The notes beneath the pieces are model-generated. The model had not been told where the DNA came from and did not search any database. It saw only the letters and a list, made by a program, of their open reading frames with translations. A stretch of 64,000 bases of DNA from Hyphococcus aureus (GTDB lineage Bacteria; Pseudomonadota; Alphaproteobacteria; Caulobacterales; Parvularculaceae), in NCBI RefSeq assembly GCF_042643165.1, contig NZ_JBHRSH010000001.1:1178001-1242000 (forward strand), read 5' to 3'. Positions 16,437-24,426 of this stretch are shown piece by piece. Within the stretch, counting starts at the first letter, position 1. Each line of letters begins with the position of its first letter. A program made the position numbers and the translations under genes.

Positions 16437-17018
16437 TCACTCTCCAGTAAAACGCCGCCACCATCTTTGATCTGTTGCGCATTCATTCGTGTCGCGCTTT
16501 TCTTTCAAGGCCGCCAGGTCTTCTTCCGCGGCGATGATCGCATGGGGCAGGCCGTCGGTTTGGTATTTTGACCATTTGCCGCCTGCGGTCGTGTATTCGA
16601 TGCGCACCGGCGCCGCGCGAAGATCGGCCATGATATCCGGCGGCGTGTTGGCTTGTGTGACGGCGAAATTCGCACTGACCGGCACGGTGAAGGAGCGCCC
16701 GTCATGCAGGTGCATGGTGAAGTGGCCGCTCTTGTAATTATGCCAGATCTTCAGTCTTGGCTCGGCGCCCTGACTGGTGTCGTACGCTAACCGGATGCCG
16801 AAATGAGCGCTGTAATCCCGCTCGGCGCTCCAGGTGCTGACGATGAAGTCGCCGGAATCATCGGGCGCCAGACTCGCATTCACCAGCCATCCGGCGACGC
16901 CGCGCTCACTTTCGCAAGACGGTTTTCCCGCGGCGTTGGCATGCGTTCCTGGTGTTGCGACAACCATAATAGCGCTGACCGCCGCAGCCAGACGCCAATT
17001 GTTCTTTGTGATGACCAC
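16437..17018 (-). CDS. Secreted hypothetical protein
   Basis: A 193-residue protein with a signal peptide (cleavage after GTHANA near residue 29). The mature part has a beta-rich look (SGDFIVSTWSAERDYS, LKIWHNYKSGHFTMHLHDG) and two cysteines, one near the N-terminus and one near the C-terminus, that could pair. It uses a GTG start preceded by GAGGGGGC. The composition resembles alphaproteobacterial IalB-like periplasmic proteins, but I see no decisive motif, so the family is unknown. The gene is single, convergent with the arginine-rich protein. Confidence 0.6.
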   Translation of the reverse strand: MVITKNNWRLAAAVSAIMVVATPGTHANAAGKPSCESERGVAGWLVNASLAPDDSGDFIVSTWSAERDYSAHFGIRLAYDTSQGAEPRLKIWHNYKSGHFTMHLHDGRSFTVPVSANFAVTQANTPPDIMADLRAAPVRIEYTTAGGKWSKYQTDGLPHAIIAAEEDLAALKEKRDTNECATDQRWWRRFTGE

Positions 17019-17108
17019 GAAGCCCCCTCATCCGCCTTTACCCCGCGAAAGGATGGCGTAGTGTCGAGTGAGGGGCAACCCTCAGTTGCGGCGGCTTAAG
17101 GCGCTGTT

Positions 17109-17372
17109 TCAGTGATTGCGCAGTGCGCTGATCAATTCGGGTTTGGTCATGTTGGAGCGGCCGTTAATGCCGATCTCTTTCGCGCGGGTGTAAAGATCGT
17201 CCTTGGCCCACTCCTCATAGGGCTTGGCGGCGCCGCCTTTTTCCGAAGGGTGCTGGTTCTTGTTCGCTTGCGCGTTGGCGATGCGCGCGGCTTTTTCCTT
17301 GCTCGCGCCGTCGTCGCGCAGGGCCTGATAGGTTTCATCGTCCTTGATGCTGGGGCCGTGGTTCTGGGGCAT
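17109..17372 (-). CDS. Small Rho-N/SAP-like domain protein
   Basis: An 87-residue protein. Residues 1-45 are polar (SIKDDETYQALRDDGASKEK). The C-terminal part, YTRAKEIGINGRSNMTKPELISALR, matches the Rho N-terminal/SAP-like helix-extended-helix nucleic-acid-binding fold. Proteins of this kind are common in alphaproteobacteria next to stress genes, and DNA or RNA binding is the likely activity. AAGGAATAAGC before the ATG is a good ribosome-binding site. The stop of the upstream gene lies 2 bp away, so both are one operon. Confidence 0.8.
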   Translation of the reverse strand: MPQNHGPSIKDDETYQALRDDGASKEKAARIANAQANKNQHPSEKGGAAKPYEEWAKDDLYTRAKEIGINGRSNMTKPELISALRNH

Positions 17373-17374
17373 GC

Positions 17375-17566
17375 TTATTCCTTTTCGTCGCTCTTGCGCA
17401 CGCGCGTCACGCCGGCGGGGCGTTCGCTCGCGCGCTTTTCCTCATCTTTCTTGCCAATCTTTTCCTGAAGGTCGCCGCCGGAAACGCCGCCCTGAGAGGG
17501 CGCGCCCGGCTCCCCAAGATATTCTTTTTCTTCAAGGGATTCCTGACGGGTTTTCGGCCGGGTCAT
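17375..17566 (-). CDS. Small hydrophilic hypothetical protein
   Basis: A 63-residue, highly charged protein (MTRPKTRQESLEEKEYLG) with no hydrophobic segment, probably disordered. The ATG at 17566 lies 5 nt after a perfect AAGGAG, better than the start seven codons upstream. It is the first gene of a pair with the Rho-N/SAP-like protein. The pairing and composition suggest small stress-response proteins; no function can be assigned. Confidence 0.65.
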   Translation of the reverse strand: MTRPKTRQESLEEKEYLGEPGAPSQGGVSGGDLQEKIGKKDEEKRASERPAGVTRVRKSDEKE

Positions 17567-17716
17567 AAGCTCTCCTTTTATCCGCATAAGTCAGCGCGGC
17601 GTGGGTTGCTGGTATGAAACGAACACGAAGATCGGGCGCATGTTCCGCAATCGCGGCTGGCGCTTCCTTCGCAGGTGCGGTATAGCGCGCCGCGCAAGTT
17701 ACTAATGGGGACGTCC

Positions 17717-18940
17717 ATGACCGCAAAAAAAGACATCAAGAAAGTGGTGCTCGCCTATTCCGGTGGGCTGGACACCTCCGTCATCCTGAAATGGCTTCAG
17801 GTGGAATATGATTGCGAGGTTGTGACCTTTACGGCTGATCTCGGTCAGGGCGAGGAGCTGGAGCCCGCGCGCCGCAAGGCCGAGCGCGCCGGGATCAAGG
17901 AGATTTACATCGAGGATGTGCGCGAGGAATTCGTGCGCGACTTCGTTTTCCCCATGTTCCGGGCCAACGCCGTTTATGAGGGGCTCTATCTCCTCGGCAC
18001 GTCGATTGCGCGTCCGCTGATCGCCAAACGCCTGGTTGAGATCGCAGCCGAAACCGGCGCTGACGCAATTGCGCATGGCGCGACCGGCAAGGGCAATGAT
18101 CAGGTGCGGTTCGAACTGAACGCCTACGCCCTGAACCCCGACATCCACGTTATTGCGCCATGGCGCGAATGGAATCTGAACAGCCGCGAAAAACTGATCG
18201 ACTGGGCGGAAAAGCACCAGATCGAAATCCCGAAAGACAAGCGCGGCGAAGCGCCGTTTTCGGTGGACGCAAACCTTCTGCACACCTCTTCCGAAGGCAA
18301 GGTGCTTGAAGACCCGGCTGTCCCTGCGCCCGATTATGTCTATCAGCGCACGGTCGATCCGGAAGATGCGCCGGACAAACCGGAAGTGATCGAGATCGGT
18401 TTCGACCGCGGCGACGCGATCTCCATCAATGGCAAACCATTGTCGCCGGCGACGCTCCTCACCGAACTTAACGAATATGGCCGCAAGCATGGCATTGGCC
18501 GGCTCGATCTCGTGGAGAACCGTTTTGTCGGTATGAAATCGCGCGGCATTTACGAAACGCCGGGCGGGACGATCCTGCTCGCCGCCCATCGCGGCATCGA
18601 ACAGATCACCCTCGATCGCGGCGCAGGCCACCTGAAAGACGAATTGATGCCGCGCTATGCGGAGCTGATTTATAACGGCTTCTGGTTCGCGCCCGAGCGC
18701 GAGATGCTGCAGGCGGCCATCGACAAGAGTCAGGAGCGGGTGTCCGGAACGGTAATGGTGAAGCTCTATAAAGGCTCCGCCAATGTCATTGGCCGGTCAT
18801 CGCCCAACACGATCTATTCCGAAGCCCACGTCACCTTCGAAGAAGACATGGTCTATGACCAGAAAGACGCTGAAGGCTTCATAAAACTGAACGCGTTGCG
18901 GCTTAAGCTGCTCGCGCGCCGCAACATGAATGCAGAGTAG
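17717..18940 (+). CDS. argG: Argininosuccinate synthase
   Basis: Cytoplasmic enzyme that joins citrulline and aspartate with ATP to give argininosuccinate, the second-last step of arginine synthesis. At 407 residues it has full length. The ATP pyrophosphatase loop is VLAYSGGLDTSVILKWL near residue 10. The conserved GATGKGNDQVRFE near residue 115 and IGRLDLVENRFVGMKSRG are also present. The ATG at 17717 follows GGGGA; the longer frame from 17675 is not needed. It lies 9 bp upstream of ppa, which removes the pyrophosphate that this reaction produces, so the pairing makes sense metabolically. Confidence 0.98.
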   Translation: MTAKKDIKKVVLAYSGGLDTSVILKWLQVEYDCEVVTFTADLGQGEELEPARRKAERAGIKEIYIEDVREEFVRDFVFPMFRANAVYEGLYLLGTSIARPLIAKRLVEIAAETGADAIAHGATGKGNDQVRFELNAYALNPDIHVIAPWREWNLNSREKLIDWAEKHQIEIPKDKRGEAPFSVDANLLHTSSEGKVLEDPAVPAPDYVYQRTVDPEDAPDKPEVIEIGFDRGDAISINGKPLSPATLLTELNEYGRKHGIGRLDLVENRFVGMKSRGIYETPGGTILLAAHRGIEQITLDRGAGHLKDELMPRYAELIYNGFWFAPEREMLQAAIDKSQERVSGTVMVKLYKGSANVIGRSSPNTIYSEAHVTFEEDMVYDQKDAEGFIKLNALRLKLLARRNMNAE

Positions 18941-18949
18941 AAGAGAGTA

Positions 18950-19492
18950 ATGGACCTTTCAAAAATTACGCCCGGCGTGAATCCGCCCAAGGACATCAAT
19001 GTCGTTGTCGAGGTTCCGCTTGGCGGCGAGCCCATCAAATATGAAATCGACAAGGCGTCCGGCGCGATGTTCGTCGATCGTTTTCTCTATACGTCGATGC
19101 GGTACCCTTGCAATTACGGGTTCATTCCTCAAACTCTCGCCGATGACGGCGATCCGGTGGATGTGATGGTGATGGGCAACCGGCCGCTGGTGCCGGGCGC
19201 GGTGGTCGCCGGCCGTCCGGTTGGGGTTCTCCTGATGGAGGACGAGGCGGGGCTTGATGAAAAAATCCTGGCGGTGCCGTCGGAGCGTCTGACCCGCTAC
19301 TACGCAAAGATCAGAACCTATGAAGATCTGCCCGACATCATGATCGAGCGGATCAGCCATTTCTTCGAGCATTACAAGGATCTCGAGCCCGACAAATGGG
19401 TCAAGATCGTTGGCTGGCGCGGCGCGGAGGAGGCCGAAAGGCTGATCATGGAAGGCCTCAAAGCCGAACAGGCCCGCACGGCCAAGTCTTAA
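18950..19492 (+). CDS. ppa: Inorganic pyrophosphatase
   Basis: Family I soluble pyrophosphatase, hydrolysing pyrophosphate to two phosphates with Mg ions. The 180 residues match the bacterial hexameric type. The signature DDGDPVDVMV near residue 65 supplies the metal-binding aspartates, and YPCNYGFIPQTLA supplies the preceding conserved segment. It follows argG after 9 bp and is probably cotranscribed, coupling pyrophosphate removal to argininosuccinate synthesis. Confidence 0.98.
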   Translation: MDLSKITPGVNPPKDINVVVEVPLGGEPIKYEIDKASGAMFVDRFLYTSMRYPCNYGFIPQTLADDGDPVDVMVMGNRPLVPGAVVAGRPVGVLLMEDEAGLDEKILAVPSERLTRYYAKIRTYEDLPDIMIERISHFFEHYKDLEPDKWVKIVGWRGAEEAERLIMEGLKAEQARTAKS

Positions 19493-19599
19493 CCCTTTTT
19501 TAACCACGGCTTTTGGGTTAGCATCCCCCTGTCCGATCAGGACATTTGCCCCGTATTGAAGAAGTACGGGGCGAGGGGCGGCGAGAGCGAGGGGTGGAG

Positions 19600-19986
19600 A
19601 TGCGTAATATTGAAGCCATTTTTGGGGGCGTCCTGGCGCTGGTTGTGCTGGGAGTCGCCCTCTATGCGGTGATGAACACCTCTTTCAGTTCAGGGTCAGG
19701 CGGCGAGACCGCGCCTGCGGCCACCCAGGTGACTTATTCCTCCGGCGCTCCTGCGCCGACCATCTCGGCCGCATCCGGTCAGGATCTGGTCTGTGAGTGC
19801 TATGACGCCGCATTTTCGCTGGCGTCCCAGGCCAATGTGCTCTCGCCCGAATACCGCACCGGTTTTCAGCAATGCCGGGCCCGGGGCGGCGTGGATGCGG
19901 GCGACGCCTGGACCGCAGGCTGGAATGCGCGCCTTTCCGGCCGACCTTACGAGGCGAGCTGCCGCTCCTACAAGCGCCGCCGCTAA
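19600..19986 (+). CDS. Small membrane-anchored hypothetical protein
   Basis: A 128-residue protein with one N-terminal membrane segment (AIFGGVLALVVLGVALYAVM, residues 6-25), then a Ser/Pro/Ala linker and a small domain with four cysteines (CECYDAAF, FQQCRARGG, ASCRSYKRR). The paired cysteines suggest disulfide bonds in the periplasm. The ATG at 19600 follows GAGGGGTGGAG; the longer frame from 19546 is less likely. I do not recognise the family. Confidence 0.65.
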   Translation: MRNIEAIFGGVLALVVLGVALYAVMNTSFSSGSGGETAPAATQVTYSSGAPAPTISAASGQDLVCECYDAAFSLASQANVLSPEYRTGFQQCRARGGVDAGDAWTAGWNARLSGRPYEASCRSYKRRR

Positions 19987-20049
19987 TTCAAGCCTTGTAA
20001 AGGACTGCAAGGAGCGGATTTCGCATTCCGGTCCCGTTGCCGCAATCCG

Positions 20050-20343
20050 CTATTTCGCCGAATAATTCTCAATCACGGTCTTGAAGGGAACGACCCCAAC
20101 ATCAGCGAAAAGGCCCGCCTTGTTATAGGGGTCTTCGTCGGCGATGGCGCGCGCCTGCGCTTCGTCAGCGGCCTCGATGACCATCATGGAGCCGATGGGA
20201 TCGCCCTTGCCGTCGAGCATGGGTCCTCCGAGAAGAAGCTTATTTCCATAAGATTGAAAATATTCGAGATGCGCCGGGCGGGTCGCCATGCGCAGCTCGA
20301 GAGAATCCGGTTTGTCCCGGCAAAGTAAAACAAATTGGGGCAT
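20050..20343 (-). CDS. YciI-like protein
   Basis: A 97-residue protein of the YCII family (dimeric ferredoxin-like alpha+beta barrel). The start MPQFVLLCRDKPDSLELRMA and the acidic/aromatic conserved region (RPAHLEYFQ, then GSMMVIEAADEAQARAI) fit the family. Its function is unproven; some relatives have dehydrochlorinase-like activity. It lies 2 bp downstream of gpsA. The order tsaD-gpsA-yciI is common in alphaproteobacteria, so it belongs to that housekeeping block. Confidence 0.9.
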   Translation of the reverse strand: MPQFVLLCRDKPDSLELRMATRPAHLEYFQSYGNKLLLGGPMLDGKGDPIGSMMVIEAADEAQARAIADEDPYNKAGLFADVGVVPFKTVIENYSAK

Positions 20344-20345
20344 CG

Positions 20346-21356
20346 TTACGTTTCCGATTTTAAGGGCCGCGCCATCAGGGCGGCGATGATTTCGTCAACA
20401 GACTTGGCGCCCGAGACGAGGGCGGCCACAGCTTCGCAGACCGGGGCTTCTACCCCGGCCTTCTCGGCGAGGGCGTGGATGGCGCCGGCGGTGGCGACGC
20501 CTTCGCTCACGGTTTTGCGCTCACCGAGAATGTCGCTGAGCGTGCGGCCTTTGCCGAGTTCGATTCCGAGGGACATATTGCGCGATTGCGGCGAAGAGGC
20601 TGTGAGGATGAGGTCGCCAAGGCCCGAAAGCCCGGCCATGGTCTCCTTTTTGGCGCCGAGCGCCACACCGAGCCGCTGAAACTCAGCGAATCCCCGCGCG
20701 ATCAGGGCGGCCCGGGCGCTTTCGCCGAGGCCGCGGCCCTGAACCACGCCGGCGGCGATGGCGAGGACATTCTTCACAGCTCCGCCGAGCTCCGCACCGG
20801 TCAGATCGTCGGAAAGATAGGGCCGGAAATGCGGCGCCCCGATGGTCGCCATCCAGCGCGCGCCAAGACCGGGGTCGGCGGCGGCGAGCGTGACGGCCGT
20901 CGGCAAGCCCATGGCGACGTCCCGGGCAAAGCTCGGTCCGGACAAAACAGCGGGCTGCGCCTCCGGCCATACCGCGCCCAGAACCTCGGTCATCATCATG
21001 CCGGTCGACTGCTCGATGCCTTTGGAGCAGAGCGCTACCGGCGTTGCGGCGCCATGGGTGGCGTCCCGCAGGTCTGCGAAGACGGGGCGGGCGTATTGCG
21101 CCGGAACGACGAAAAGTATGGCCTCAGAAGTCGCGGCCATACCCAGTGTTTGTGCGGCTTTGAGGCCCGCTGGCAAAGGAACGCCCGGGAGGAATTCAGT
21201 GTTCTCGTGACGCTCGTTGATGGCGCGTATGACCGCGTCTTCGCGCGCCCACAGGGTCGTCTCAACCCCGTTCGCCGCACAGAGCGAGGCGAGCGCAGTG
21301 CCCCAGGCGCCGCCGCCAATAACACCGACTGACTGAAAGGGGGCGCCGGAATTCAT
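20346..21356 (-). CDS. gpsA: Glycerol-3-phosphate dehydrogenase [NAD(P)+]
   Basis: Cytoplasmic enzyme that reduces dihydroxyacetone phosphate to sn-glycerol 3-phosphate for phospholipid synthesis. The 336 residues match the family. The Rossmann motif is GVIGGGAWGTALA near residue 8, and the catalytic lysine is in GGAVKNVLAIAAG near residue 190. It is followed by yciI after 2 bp. Its usual upstream partner tsaD is separated here by about 1.9 kb carrying three extra genes. Confidence 0.97.
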   Translation of the reverse strand: MNSGAPFQSVGVIGGGAWGTALASLCAANGVETTLWAREDAVIRAINERHENTEFLPGVPLPAGLKAAQTLGMAATSEAILFVVPAQYARPVFADLRDATHGAATPVALCSKGIEQSTGMMMTEVLGAVWPEAQPAVLSGPSFARDVAMGLPTAVTLAAADPGLGARWMATIGAPHFRPYLSDDLTGAELGGAVKNVLAIAAGVVQGRGLGESARAALIARGFAEFQRLGVALGAKKETMAGLSGLGDLILTASSPQSRNMSLGIELGKGRTLSDILGERKTVSEGVATAGAIHALAEKAGVEAPVCEAVAALVSGAKSVDEIIAALMARPLKSET

Positions 21357-21423
21357 AGGAGGCGATTCACTTGTTTCATTGCCGAATGACGACTGAACGG
21401 TTTATAAAGATGTCAACATAAAC

Positions 21424-22068
21424 ATGCGGACCCCAATGCCTATCGAAAATCTCGACGACACCGCTAAGCAGATTCTCGACGCCGCAAGCCGGCGCTTCCT
21501 GCACTATGGCTATGGAAAAACGACCATGTCGGAGATCGCCCAGGACTGCAACATGTCCACCGGCAATCTCTATCGCTACTTCCCGTCGAAGCTTGATATC
21601 GCGGAAATGTTCGTGCGCGTGCTGCGCCGGGAGCAGGTGGCGAGGCTTCGCGCCGTCGCCGATGATCAGACCCTGAACCCGGCGGACAAGCTAAGATCGT
21701 TTTTCCTCCGAAAGTTTAAGCTCGCCTATGAGCGTTTCCACGACAAACCCAAGGCCTATGAACTTTCCAGTGAGCTTCTGACATCCCGCCCCAAGGTGGG
21801 GATCGAATGGGAGAACGCGGAAGGACGGGTGCTGGCGGAAATCCTGATCGAGGGAGACGCCAGCGGCGCCTTCGCGGTGGAGAACCCGGCGGAGACCGCC
21901 AAGATCCTTCAGGATGCCGGATATCGCTTCACCAGCCCTGCGGTGTTTCACGAAGGCGACTTCGATGAGCTGGCGGCGGAGCTAAACGGGGTGATTGATC
22001 TGATCCTTGACGGGTTCTCCTATCGGGCGGCCAGGCGCGCCGCCATTGAAAAGCGCAAACACGCCTGA
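21424..22068 (+). CDS. TetR-family transcriptional regulator
   Basis: A 214-residue DNA-binding repressor. The N-terminal helix-turn-helix is clear: AKQILDAASRRFLHYGYGKTTMSEIA, then MSTGNLYRYFPSKLDI near residue 48. The variable C-terminal domain (residues 75-210) would bind the ligand. It sits between divergent gpsA and a small rightward gene at 22375 whose promoter overlaps a 28-bp inverted repeat; that repeat is a possible target. No ribosome-binding site is obvious before either ATG (21424 or 21436). Ligand unknown. Confidence 0.9.
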   Translation: MRTPMPIENLDDTAKQILDAASRRFLHYGYGKTTMSEIAQDCNMSTGNLYRYFPSKLDIAEMFVRVLRREQVARLRAVADDQTLNPADKLRSFFLRKFKLAYERFHDKPKAYELSSELLTSRPKVGIEWENAEGRVLAEILIEGDASGAFAVENPAETAKILQDAGYRFTSPAVFHEGDFDELAAELNGVIDLILDGFSYRAARRAAIEKRKHA

Positions 22069-22195
22069 TCTGCAGTAGATTAGTTCAAAAGATCACCTGA
22101 AATTGTTAACGGAGGGGCGCTCGCCTCTTCGTGAATTCCCATAAGCCATTGAAATATATGAGGCTATTCACCTTTTTAGAAAAATTACGATTAAA

Positions 22196-22223
22196 CAATG
22201 AATATTTATGAATTCGTTCATTG
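22196..22223. promoter_or_regulatory. Operator-like inverted repeat over the -35 region
   Basis: CAATGAA at 22196-22202 is mirrored by TTCATTG at 22217-22223 with a 14-bp spacer, in an AT-rich stretch of an otherwise GC-rich window. The right arm runs into the -35 box TTGACA at 22221. Position and symmetry suit a TetR-type operator, and a TetR gene lies just upstream. Binding is not shown. Confidence 0.45.
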
Positions 22224-22249
22224 ACAAGTCTTCAAAGGACGCATAAGTC
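22221..22249 (+). promoter_or_regulatory. Sigma-70-like promoter of the microprotein gene
   Basis: A perfect -35 TTGACA at 22221-22226 is followed 16-17 bp later by ATAAGT/TAAGTC, a weak -10. It precedes the 39-codon gene at 22375, leaving an untranslated leader of roughly 115 bases. The rest of the 22069-22374 gap holds nothing else that I recognise. Confidence 0.45.
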
Positions 22250-22374
22250 CCGCCTGCCGCTGGCGGGAGCCGTCATCGGAAATGCGCCTCAACGGCGTAA
22301 AAAACCAACAAAAGACCGACGCGCCGTCATGGCGCCAAGATCAAGAAACGAACTGACAAAGAAAAGAGAAATCC

Positions 22375-22494
22375 ATGAACATGCTTCGCAATTTCGCCGT
22401 CCAGGCGACCGTCACCCTGACCCTGACCAGCGCCCTTGGCGCTATCTTGTTCAATGTCGCTGATTACGCCACCCGCGGCGTCATCACCGGCTAA
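22375..22494 (+). CDS. 39-residue single-pass membrane microprotein
   Basis: A 40-codon frame, ATG at 22375 to TAA at 22494. The product starts MNMLRNFAVQATVTLTLTSA and has one hydrophobic helix over residues 8-27, with a short polar tail ending GVITG. Evidence that it is real: a moderate ribosome-binding site (AAGAGAAATCC), codon use like neighbouring genes, a promoter-like TTGACA upstream and a strong intrinsic terminator about 80 bp downstream. It is flanked by TetR and Rrf2 regulators. Function unknown; a small regulatory membrane peptide or toxin-like peptide are options. Confidence 0.6.
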   Translation: MNMLRNFAVQATVTLTLTSALGAILFNVADYATRGVITG

Positions 22495-22573
22495 CAGAAG
22501 ACTTAAAAGGACCCTGCTGCTTCCGTCCCTTATCCCCTTAAGAGACAACCCTCCCTCAGAAGCAGCACCCCTG

Positions 22574-22610
22574 GCGCGGAAGCCTGCCCCGGCTTCCGCG
22601 CTTTCTTTTT
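22574..22610 (+). terminator. Strong intrinsic terminator
   Basis: An 11-bp perfect GC-rich stem (GCGCGGAAGCC / GGCTTCCGCGC) closes a 6-base loop and is followed by TTTCTTTTT. It lies 80 bp after the 39-codon gene and before the Rrf2 gene, so the microprotein gene has its own transcript. Confidence 0.92.
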
Positions 22611-22715
22611 GCCTGAAATCCGGATGGAGGCTGATGCGCAAAATGAAACTGTGTGCGTTACACAATCCTAAGATTGTCGGATAAGACTCGGCGCGAACCT
22701 TTTAGGGAGGGCGCC

Positions 22716-23159
22716 ATGCCCGGTTCCACCCGTTTCGCCGCCGCGACCCACATCATGAGCCTGCTGGCGCTGCATCGCGAAAGTCCGCAAACGTCGGAGA
22801 CGCTGGCGGCGAGCCTTGGCACCAACCCGGCGGTGGTTCGCCGCCTGTTGGGCGCCCTCGCGAAATCGGGTCTCACTCTCTCGGATCTCGGCAAAGGCGG
22901 CGGCGCTCGCCTCGCCAAAGGCCCGAAGAAAATCACCCTCGCCGACATCTATCGCGCGGTGGAAAGTCCCGGCCTCGTTGCTCTGCCGCGCGGCGCCGCG
23001 GACCCTTCCTGCCTCGTCGGCCGCAATATCTCCCCAGCCCTCACGGCGGTGGGCGATGCCGCGGAATCCGCCTTTCTGGCCTCGCTTGAGGCGTTAACCC
23101 TGAAGCAGTTCGTGAAAGAAATTGCTGCAGATAATGCTGCAGCAAAAAGTGCAGCATAA
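22716..23159 (+). CDS. Rrf2-family transcriptional regulator
   Basis: A 147-residue protein. The winged-helix part (THIMSLLALHRESPQTSETLAASLG, then NPAVVRRLLGALAKSGL, then GKGGGARLAKGPKKITLADIY) matches the Rrf2 family. Only one cysteine remains (PSCLVG), so it lacks the three-cysteine iron-sulfur site of IscR/NsrR and resembles the YwnA-like group. The ATG at 22716 follows TAGGGAGG at good spacing. The C-terminal AADNAAAKSAA is encoded by GCTGCAG repeats that continue past the stop, suggesting the end has grown by repeat expansion. Confidence 0.88.
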   Translation: MPGSTRFAAATHIMSLLALHRESPQTSETLAASLGTNPAVVRRLLGALAKSGLTLSDLGKGGGARLAKGPKKITLADIYRAVESPGLVALPRGAADPSCLVGRNISPALTAVGDAAESAFLASLEALTLKQFVKEIAADNAAAKSAA

Positions 23160-23201
23160 ATCCTGATCCGGGATGTTATGCTGCAGCAGAACGCTGCAGC
23201 A
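23124..23201. repeat. GCTGCAGCA repeat cluster with competing hairpins
   Basis: GCTGCAG(CA) occurs at 23124, 23136, 23180 and 23193, plus TGCAGCA at 23150, spanning the end of the Rrf2 gene and the gap to convergent tsaD. TGCAGCATAA at 23150-23159 pairs with TTATGCTGCA at 23176-23185, and TGCTGCAGC at 23179-23187 pairs with GCTGCAGCA at 23193-23201. The two stems share bases and exclude each other. There is no U-tract. A further copy lies at 23435-23443 inside tsaD. Confidence 0.75.
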
Positions 23202-23213
23202 AAATAAATGATA

Positions 23214-24290
23214 TCAAGCCTTTGGGCCCTTGCGGCCGGAGCCGAGGCGGCCGCCGTCAGGCGGGTCTGCAAGGGGCCAGCGCGCGCGCGGCGCCAATGC
23301 CATGGCGTCGTCTTGCTGCGGCGCAAGGCCGGCGGCCAGACGCTCCGCCCCCGCCCAGGCGATCATCGCCCCGTTATCGGTGCAATATTGCGGCGGCGGG
23401 GTGATCAGCGTCCATGAACTTGCTGCGCATAATTGCTGCAGCATTTTCTTGATGGCGCTATTGGCGGCGACGCCCCCGGCGACCACCAGACGCCCGGATT
23501 CCGGCATCAGCGCCATGGCCTTTTCCGTGCGCTGGGCAAGATGGCGGGCGGCGGCCTCCTGAAATGATGCGGCGAGATCGGCGACGTCCTGCGGCGCGGG
23601 GTTTTCGAGGCTTTGCGCCGCTTCGCGCACGGCGGTCTTGAGGCCGGAGAAAGAAAAGTCACAGCCTTCATGTTTCAACAGCGGTCTTGGCAGGTTGAAC
23701 CGGTCGGCCCTACCGGTCGCTGCGGCGGCTTCAACCTTCGGTCCGCCCGGCGCGCCAAGCCCCAACAGCTTGGCGGTCTTGTCAAAACTCTCTCCGGCGG
23801 CGTCGTCGATCGTGGTCCCGAGCCGGTCATACTTGCCGACGCCCGTGACCCGGATCAGCTGGGTATGGCCGCCGGAAATCAGGAGCAGGAGATAGGGGAA
23901 GGGCGCGTCTTCGGTCATCCGCGCTGACAGCGCATGGCCTTCGAGATGGTTGAGGGGAACAAGCCGGAGGCCATGGGCCATGGCGACCGCTTTCGCGGTG
24001 GTCAGCCCGACCATCACCCCACCCACAAGGCCGGGGCCGGCGGTGGCGGCGACGGCGTCGAGATCGGCGAAACTGACTCCGGCTTTTTTGACCGCCCGCT
24101 CGATCGTCCCATCGAGGCGCTCCACATGGGAGCGCGCAGCGATCTCCGGCACGACCCCGCCAAAAGCGGCGTGATCGTCATGCTGCGCCCAGACCTCGTT
24201 GGAGAGAATGACGCATGCGCCGTCATCCTCCCGGCGCACGATCGCGGCGGCGGTGTCGTCGCAACTTGTCTCAATTCCTAAAACCAGCAT
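23214..24290 (-). CDS. tsaD: tRNA N6-threonylcarbamoyladenosine synthase subunit
   Basis: TsaD (YgjD/Gcp) transfers the threonylcarbamoyl group to A37 of ANN-decoding tRNAs, with TsaB and TsaE; it is universally conserved. The start MLVLGIETSCDDTAAAI at 24290 is the family start, and the frame upstream to 24527 is not needed. The metal-binding motif HLEGH near residue 112, the ASKHA motif LISGGHTQLI and the C-terminal CTDNGAMIAW are all present. Length 358. It is divergent from hemC with a 136-bp shared promoter region and convergent with the Rrf2 gene. Confidence 0.97.
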   Translation of the reverse strand: MLVLGIETSCDDTAAAIVRREDDGACVILSNEVWAQHDDHAAFGGVVPEIAARSHVERLDGTIERAVKKAGVSFADLDAVAATAGPGLVGGVMVGLTTAKAVAMAHGLRLVPLNHLEGHALSARMTEDAPFPYLLLLISGGHTQLIRVTGVGKYDRLGTTIDDAAGESFDKTAKLLGLGAPGGPKVEAAAATGRADRFNLPRPLLKHEGCDFSFSGLKTAVREAAQSLENPAPQDVADLAASFQEAAARHLAQRTEKAMALMPESGRLVVAGGVAANSAIKKMLQQLCAASSWTLITPPPQYCTDNGAMIAWAGAERLAAGLAPQQDDAMALAPRARWPLADPPDGGRLGSGRKGPKA

Positions 24291-24426
24291 CAGACTGTCT
24301 TCTTGCCTCAGCCTTGAGGACTGCGTTAAGCCCCGCAATAAAGAAACCGCATGGACAGCAAAGCTTGCCGCGACGCAAGGCCTCGCCCAGAGTTTGCCGC
24401 CCGCCACACTTGCGAAAGCGAAACGA

